The position numbers and the translations under genes are program-made. 64,000 nt of DNA, from the NCBI RefSeq assembly GCF_027925445.1, contig NZ_AP027149.1:2356001-2420000 (forward strand), read 5' to 3'. Below are positions 60,235 to 64,000 of this stretch, piece by piece; the first letter of the stretch is position 1; each line of letters opens with the position of its first letter. The DNA comes from Methylocystis bryophila (GTDB lineage Bacteria > Pseudomonadota > Alphaproteobacteria > Rhizobiales > Beijerinckiaceae). The notes beneath the pieces were generated by a model, which saw only the letters and a program-made list of their open reading frames with translations, did no database searches and had not been told where the DNA came from.

Positions 60235-60993
60235 ATGTCGACATCGAAGAGCGGGGGAGCGGTCGGTCCGTTCCATTCCGTCGCGGAAGCGGCGGGATGC
60301 GTTCAGACCACCGATTGGATGCTTCTGACGCTGCTGTTTTTTGCGGTTTTGGGCGGCTACCACGTCCATTTTATGCTGACGGCGGGCGACTGGGACTTCT
60401 GGGTTGACTGGAAGGATCGTCGTATGTGGCCGACGGTTGTGCCGATTCTGGGCGTGACCTTCGCGGCGGCGTCGCAGGCCTTTTTCTGGGTGAACTTCCG
60501 TCTGCCGTTTGGCGCGGTGTTCGCGGTTCTGGGCCTGCTGATCGGCGAGTGGATCAACCGCTACGTGAACTTCTGGGGTTGGACCTATTTCCCGATCTCG
60601 CTGGTGTTCCCGTCGGCTCTGATGGTTCCGGCGATCTGGCTTGACGTGATCCTTCTGCTCTCGGGCAGCTATGTGATCACGGCGGTGATCGGCGCGCTGG
60701 GCTGGGGCCTGCTGTTCTATCCGAACAACTGGCCGGCGATCGGTCAGTTCCACCAGGCGACGGAGCAGCATGGTCAGCTGATGTCGCTTGCGGATCTGAT
60801 CGGCTTCCACTTCGTCCGCACGTCGATGCCGGAATACATCCGCATGGTCGAGCGCGGCACGCTGCGCACCTTCGGTAAGGACGTTGTGCCGGTTGCGGCG
60901 TTCTTCTCGGGCTTCGTGTCGATGCTGGTCTACTTCGCGTGGTGGTGGCTGGGCCGCTTCTATTCGACGACGAAGGTCATCAAGGAAATCTAA
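60235..60993 (+). CDS. pmoA: Particulate methane monooxygenase subunit A (PmoA1 type)
   Basis: This 252-residue membrane subunit is widely used as a methanotroph marker. It opens STSKSGGAVGPFHSVAEAAG and contains GDWDFWVDWKDRRMWPTVVP and LLFYPNNWPAIGQFHQATEQ, typical of Methylocystis/Methylosinus PmoA1 rather than PmoA2 or AmoA. The ATG at 60235 has AAGGAGAAGAGAG upstream; an ATG at 60214 adds seven residues and is less likely. A hairpin (cgcgcc-ttgg-ggcgcg, 60129-60144) stands in the pmoC-pmoA gap and may influence mRNA processing. Confidence 0.98.
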   Translation: MSTSKSGGAVGPFHSVAEAAGCVQTTDWMLLTLLFFAVLGGYHVHFMLTAGDWDFWVDWKDRRMWPTVVPILGVTFAAASQAFFWVNFRLPFGAVFAVLGLLIGEWINRYVNFWGWTYFPISLVFPSALMVPAIWLDVILLLSGSYVITAVIGALGWGLLFYPNNWPAIGQFHQATEQHGQLMSLADLIGFHFVRTSMPEYIRMVERGTLRTFGKDVVPVAAFFSGFVSMLVYFAWWWLGRFYSTTKVIKEI

Positions 60994-61124
60994 GCCTGAC
61001 GACGCGCTTCCTCGCGGACCTGTCCTCGTCTCGAGGCGGGACCGCGGGGAGGGGAAAAGAGCGGGGGCCGTAGGGCCTGCGAGAGCGGGTCCGGCCCCAA
61101 ACGAAAGAAACTGGGAGGTTGTTG

Positions 61125-62384
61125 ATGAAAGCCCTAGTCAAGCTGGCTGCGCTGGGCGCGGCGGCGGTGGTGGCGACGGTTGGAGCTGCGGCTCCGGCCT
61201 TCGCGCACGGCGAGAAGTCGCAGCAGGCGTTCCTTCGGATGCGCACGCTGAACTGGTATGACGTCGCCTGGTCGAAGACCTCGGTGGCGGTGAACGAAGA
61301 GATGGTGCTTTCGGGCAAGGTGCACGTGTTCTCGGCGTGGCCGCAGGCTGTGGCCAATCCGCGCGTGTCGTTCCTGAACGCCGGCGAGCCGGGTCCGGTT
61401 CTGGTCCGCACGGCGCAGTTCATCGGCGAGCAGTTCGCGCCGCGTTCGTTCTCGATGGTTCCCGGGAACGACTATGCGTTCTCGATCAACCTGCGCGGCC
61501 GTCGCGCCGGCCGCTGGCACGTTCACGCTCAGATCAACGTTGAAGGCGGCGGACCGATCATCGGGCCGGGCCAGTGGATCGAGATCAAGGGCGACATGAA
61601 GGACTTCACCGATCCGGTGACGCTCCTTGATGGAACGACGATCGACCTCGAGCACTACGGCATCAGCCGGGTTTACGCCTGGCATATGCCGTGGCTGATC
61701 GTGGGCGCGGCCTGGATCCTGTTCTGGTTCGTGCGCAAGGGCATCATCGCTTCCTATCTCCGCGTTGCGGAAGGCCGGGACGATGAGGCGACCACCGACG
61801 AAGACCGCCGCATTGGCGCGATCGTGCTGGCGCTGACGATCCTCGCGACGATCTTCGGCTACGCCTACACGAACTCGCAGTTCCCGCGCACGATCCCGCT
61901 TCAGGCCGGCTTGCAGAAGCCGCTGACGCCGATCACGAGCACGGGCACCGTGGGCGTCGGCAAGGATCAGGTGAGCGTTGACCTCGGCGGCGGCGTCTAC
62001 AAGGTGCCGGGCCGTGAGCTGACGATCAACGTGAAGGTGAAGAACTCGACGGCTCATCCGCTTCGCCTCGGCGAATATACGACGGCCGGCCTGCGCTTCC
62101 TCAACCCGGACGTGTTCACGACGAAGCCTGAGTTCCCGGACTATCTGCTTGCGGATCGCGGTCTGTCGACGGATCCGACGCCGATCGCGCCGGGCGAGAC
62201 GAAGGACATTGTCGTGAAGGTGCAGGACGCGCGTTGGGACATCGAGCGTCTGTCGGACCTGGCCTATGACACGGACAGCCAGATCGGCGGCCTGTTGTTC
62301 TTCTTCACGCCGGACGGTCAGCGCTACGCCGCGGAAATCGGCGGCCCGGTCATTCCGAAGTTCGTCGCGGGCGACATGCCCTGA
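61125..62384 (+). CDS. pmoB: Particulate methane monooxygenase subunit B
   Basis: PmoB (419 residues) has two periplasmic cupredoxin domains joined by two membrane helices (HMPWLIVGAAWILFWFVRKG and AIVLALTILATIFGYAYT). After the signal peptide the mature N terminus begins with His28 (FAHGEKSQQAF). With His132 and His134 (GRWHVHAQI) it forms the known CuB site. The ATG at 61125 is six bases downstream of GGAGG; an in-frame TTG at 61119 is ignored. It ends the operon before a strong terminator. Confidence 0.98.
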   Translation: MKALVKLAALGAAAVVATVGAAAPAFAHGEKSQQAFLRMRTLNWYDVAWSKTSVAVNEEMVLSGKVHVFSAWPQAVANPRVSFLNAGEPGPVLVRTAQFIGEQFAPRSFSMVPGNDYAFSINLRGRRAGRWHVHAQINVEGGGPIIGPGQWIEIKGDMKDFTDPVTLLDGTTIDLEHYGISRVYAWHMPWLIVGAAWILFWFVRKGIIASYLRVAEGRDDEATTDEDRRIGAIVLALTILATIFGYAYTNSQFPRTIPLQAGLQKPLTPITSTGTVGVGKDQVSVDLGGGVYKVPGRELTINVKVKNSTAHPLRLGEYTTAGLRFLNPDVFTTKPEFPDYLLADRGLSTDPTPIAPGETKDIVVKVQDARWDIERLSDLAYDTDSQIGGLLFFFTPDGQRYAAEIGGPVIPKFVAGDMP

Positions 62385-62407
62385 TCGACGCCTGACGTGA
62401 CAATCAG

Positions 62408-62444
62408 CCGGCCGGAGAGAAACCTCTCCGGCCGGTTTTTTTTT
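62408..62444 (+). terminator. Strong terminator after pmoB
   Basis: A perfect 12-base stem (ccggccggagag with its complement, 62408-62419 and 62424-62435) closes a 4-base loop and is followed by nine T residues. It should end most pmoCAB transcripts before pmoD. Confidence 0.95.
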
Positions 62445-62671
62445 GAAGTGAACAACCGCCTTGCGCAAAATTGCTCGTTATGCGATGCAATTTCACGCGC
62501 GCGTCGATTGGTCGCAATCACCGCTTTGGCTTTTTCCTGAAAACTGTAATTAAATCGGGAAGAAAGGGCCGGGCGGAACAGCGGTCCGGCCAATGGGGCG
62601 TCGGACGTGCACGCTGGCGGCTCAGCGATGCGGCGCATGCAAGCAAAGAAAGAAGAGGGAGAAACCCGAGG

Positions 62672-63271
62672 ATGAGGCGAGCTTCAATTTTGTCGACGAT
62701 CTTCGGCGCGCTGTTTCTCCTTTTCGCGCAGGGCCAGGCGCGCGCCGAGGGCGGCGCAGGTCCGGAAGCGATGACGATGGGAAATATGTGCATGGTCATG
62801 TTCGGCTATGACATGATCCACATCACCTCCTATCTGCCGGGAATGTCCCGCAGCGAATATTGCGAGGAGATACCGGCGACGGGGAAGGTCATCATGGTCT
62901 TCGATATCGAGAATCCCAGATTTCGGGATTTGCCGATCGAAATTCGCATCATTCGCGATCCGCTGACTCCGGTCACCAGCGACACGAAGCTCGATCCCCT
63001 CACCGAGGTGCATTTTCCGGCGACACGCTATCGGACCGGCACCTTCAGCTTCGAACATGATTATATGAACAATGGCCATTATATCGGCATGGTGACGCTG
63101 ACCAAGGAGAGCGGGGAGCAGGAGACGCAGATCTTCAAGTTCTCGGTGGGCGAGACCCTGTGGCAGTATGTTCCCTATCTTCTGGGAGCCGTGCTGATCG
63201 GCATGCTCATCTTCTTCTACTGGCGGCACTCGCATCCGGCGGCCCGCAAAGAACCCCAGGCGGCGAGCTGA
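62672..63271 (+). CDS. pmoD: PmoD-type periplasmic copper protein
   Basis: This 199-residue protein has a signal peptide (RRASILSTIFGALFLLFAQG, cut after ARA), a periplasmic domain and a C-terminal membrane helix (YVPYLLGAVLIGMLIFFYW). The copper-motif region NMCMVMFGYDMIHITSYLPG has Met39-Cys40-Met41, the ligand type reported for the dimeric CuA-like centre of PmoD; another cysteine (Cys64) is in SEYCEEIP. PmoD is needed for copper-dependent growth in Methylosinus. It is followed after 47 bases by copC and preceded by the pmoB terminator. Confidence 0.92.
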   Translation: MRRASILSTIFGALFLLFAQGQARAEGGAGPEAMTMGNMCMVMFGYDMIHITSYLPGMSRSEYCEEIPATGKVIMVFDIENPRFRDLPIEIRIIRDPLTPVTSDTKLDPLTEVHFPATRYRTGTFSFEHDYMNNGHYIGMVTLTKESGEQETQIFKFSVGETLWQYVPYLLGAVLIGMLIFFYWRHSHPAARKEPQAAS

Positions 63272-63318
63272 CGCAAAGACGTTAGTGTCCCAACGTGTGG
63301 TCGAGAGGAACCAAGACC

Positions 63319-63723
63319 ATGAGCAAGATTAAGCCTGCGCAAAATGGAAAGTCCTGGCGGGCGGCGGCGTTCGCGACGATCGCGACGCTTCTGCTCTTTT
63401 CGACCGCGCCGGCGCTGGCGCACTCCTTCCTCGTGGACGCCAATCCCTCTTCGAAGGACCACGTCGAGGCCATGCCGAAAGCTGTCAAGCTGAAATTCGG
63501 CGCTGGCGTCGAGCCCGCTTATTCGACGCTCTCCATCGAAACCAGCGACGGCAAGGTCCTCGCGAAGGGAGCGGTCGGAAAGCCGGAGACGCCGCGCGAG
63601 CTGACGCTCGATGCGCCGGCCGACTTGGCTCCGGGGCGTTACGTCATCCGCTATCGCGTGCTTTCGCAGGACGGCCACATCGTCGAGGGGAACTATGAAT
63701 TCTTTCTCGACGCTAAGAAATAG
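63319..63723 (+). CDS. copC: CopC-type periplasmic copper-binding protein
   Basis: A 134-residue CopC has a signal peptide (FATIATLLLFSTAPALA) cut to leave N-terminal His (HSFLVDANPSS). That His, with the D-x-H of VLSQDGHIVEG, forms the Cu(II) site known from methanotroph CopC. GAGAGGAA lies before the ATG at 63319; an in-frame upstream start is less likely. It occurs in the usual pmoD-copC-copD order, where CopC is thought to deliver copper to CopD. Confidence 0.93.
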   Translation: MSKIKPAQNGKSWRAAAFATIATLLLFSTAPALAHSFLVDANPSSKDHVEAMPKAVKLKFGAGVEPAYSTLSIETSDGKVLAKGAVGKPETPRELTLDAPADLAPGRYVIRYRVLSQDGHIVEGNYEFFLDAKK

Positions 63724-63839
63724 CGGGTTCTGGCAGCGAGACACGCCGGAGCGAGTTCGATCGCGAAAGCTTGTCGAGCGCGATTCAAAGAAAGCGTGAG
63801 CGGCGTTTGGGATTGGCGCGCTCCGCCTTTTGGAAAGGA

Positions 63840-63884
63840 TCGCGTTTTTCGCGTTCAAGTGAAGGCGCCTGAGCGCAGCGTGAT
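63840..63884. repeat. Degenerate palindromic repeat copy
   Basis: gcgttcaagtgaaggcgcct, then gagcgcagcgtgat, is a broken form of the palindrome at 22238. Just upstream, gcgagttcgatcgcgaaag (about 63753) also recurs near 10167, so the two gaps share more than one repeat piece. Confidence 0.4.
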
Positions 63885-63929
63885 GGCGCAGATGGCGGTC
63901 GAGACGACGTAGCGGGAAACCAAAACGAG

Positions 63930-64000
63930 ATGTCCCAAACCTTCCTCCGCTTCTTCGAGGCGCTCCCGACGGCGCTCGCAGTCGGCTTGTTGCTGCTGCC
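63930..64000 (+). CDS. copD: CopD-like copper transport protein, 3' cut by window end
   Basis: Only the first 23 codons are present: MSQTFLRFFEALPTALAVGL, then LLLP. A short polar start followed by a membrane helix fits CopD, the inner-membrane protein usually next to copC in this cluster. Identity rests mainly on position. Confidence 0.6.
   Translation, partial: MSQTFLRFFEALPTALAVGLLLL

Noticed and set aside
61134..62468. 444-codon minus-strand frame across pmoB
   Set aside because: Antisense to pmoB, whose copper ligands are intact; it is a codon-bias shadow.

Overview
The window comes from a GC-rich alphaproteobacterial type II methanotroph, most likely Methylocystis or Methylosinus. The decisive evidence is the particulate methane monooxygenase operon at the right end (pmoC 59334, pmoA 60235, pmoB 61125), followed by pmoD, copC and the start of copD. 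The housekeeping genes fit the same lineage: nadABC, addAB, a DivL-type kinase beside a TsaE-AmgK fusion, a small-membrane-protein gene before xerD, and an alphaproteobacterial RNase P RNA.

Left part (1-18.4 kb): the end of a sulfate-transport ATPase (cysA), a CcdA-type thiol-reductant transporter, and three tandem genes for tiny exported His/Trp/Gly-rich proteins. Then come an NfuA Fe-S carrier, a nadA-DUF4202-nadB-nadC operon with a palindrome inside its putative promoter, a secreted metalloprotease with a sorting-type tail, pal, pdxH, a pirin gene, an intact ParDE-type toxin-antitoxin pair and a YgiQ-type radical SAM gene. Between 5.4 and 5.6 kb is a structured, non-coding GC-rich stretch that may be a relic of a group II intron.

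Middle (18.6-41.7 kb): a three-gene coiled-coil/membrane operon of unknown role, addA-addB, then a compact unit of murU, tsaE-amgK and divL, divergent from topoisomerase IV parE. Next is an accessory patch of about 2.4 kb. It holds a 262-bp MITE-like element with perfect 32-bp inverted repeats, two lower-GC genes (DUF4236 and a small protein), a GNAT remnant and a second ParDE-type module whose toxin carries an in-frame amber codon. The rnpB gene, an L,D-transpeptidase and xerD follow.

Right part (41.8-64 kb): a cytochrome b/molybdopterin oxidoreductase pair, yjbQ, a SleB-type wall hydrolase, rlmE, a BclA/SbmA-type peptide transporter with its own ATPase, an IHF/HU protein, a nitrilase-family hydrolase, a membrane DnaJ-domain protein and an M48 protease. 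A periplasmic redox cluster (monoheme cytochrome c, Tat-exported metallophosphoesterase and two diheme peroxidase/MauG-type proteins) leads into the pmo region. pmoCAB ends at a near-ideal terminator, so pmoD-copC-copD probably forms a separately expressed copper-handling unit.

Dispersed palindromic repeats sit between genes at about 4.1, 10.2, 22.2, 51.4, 54.1 and 63.8 kb. No tRNA, transposase gene, CRISPR array or prophage was seen. No wholly new defence or biosynthetic system was recognised. The strongest leads are the three small metal-ligand-rich exported proteins, the coiled-coil operon and the redox cluster beside pmo.
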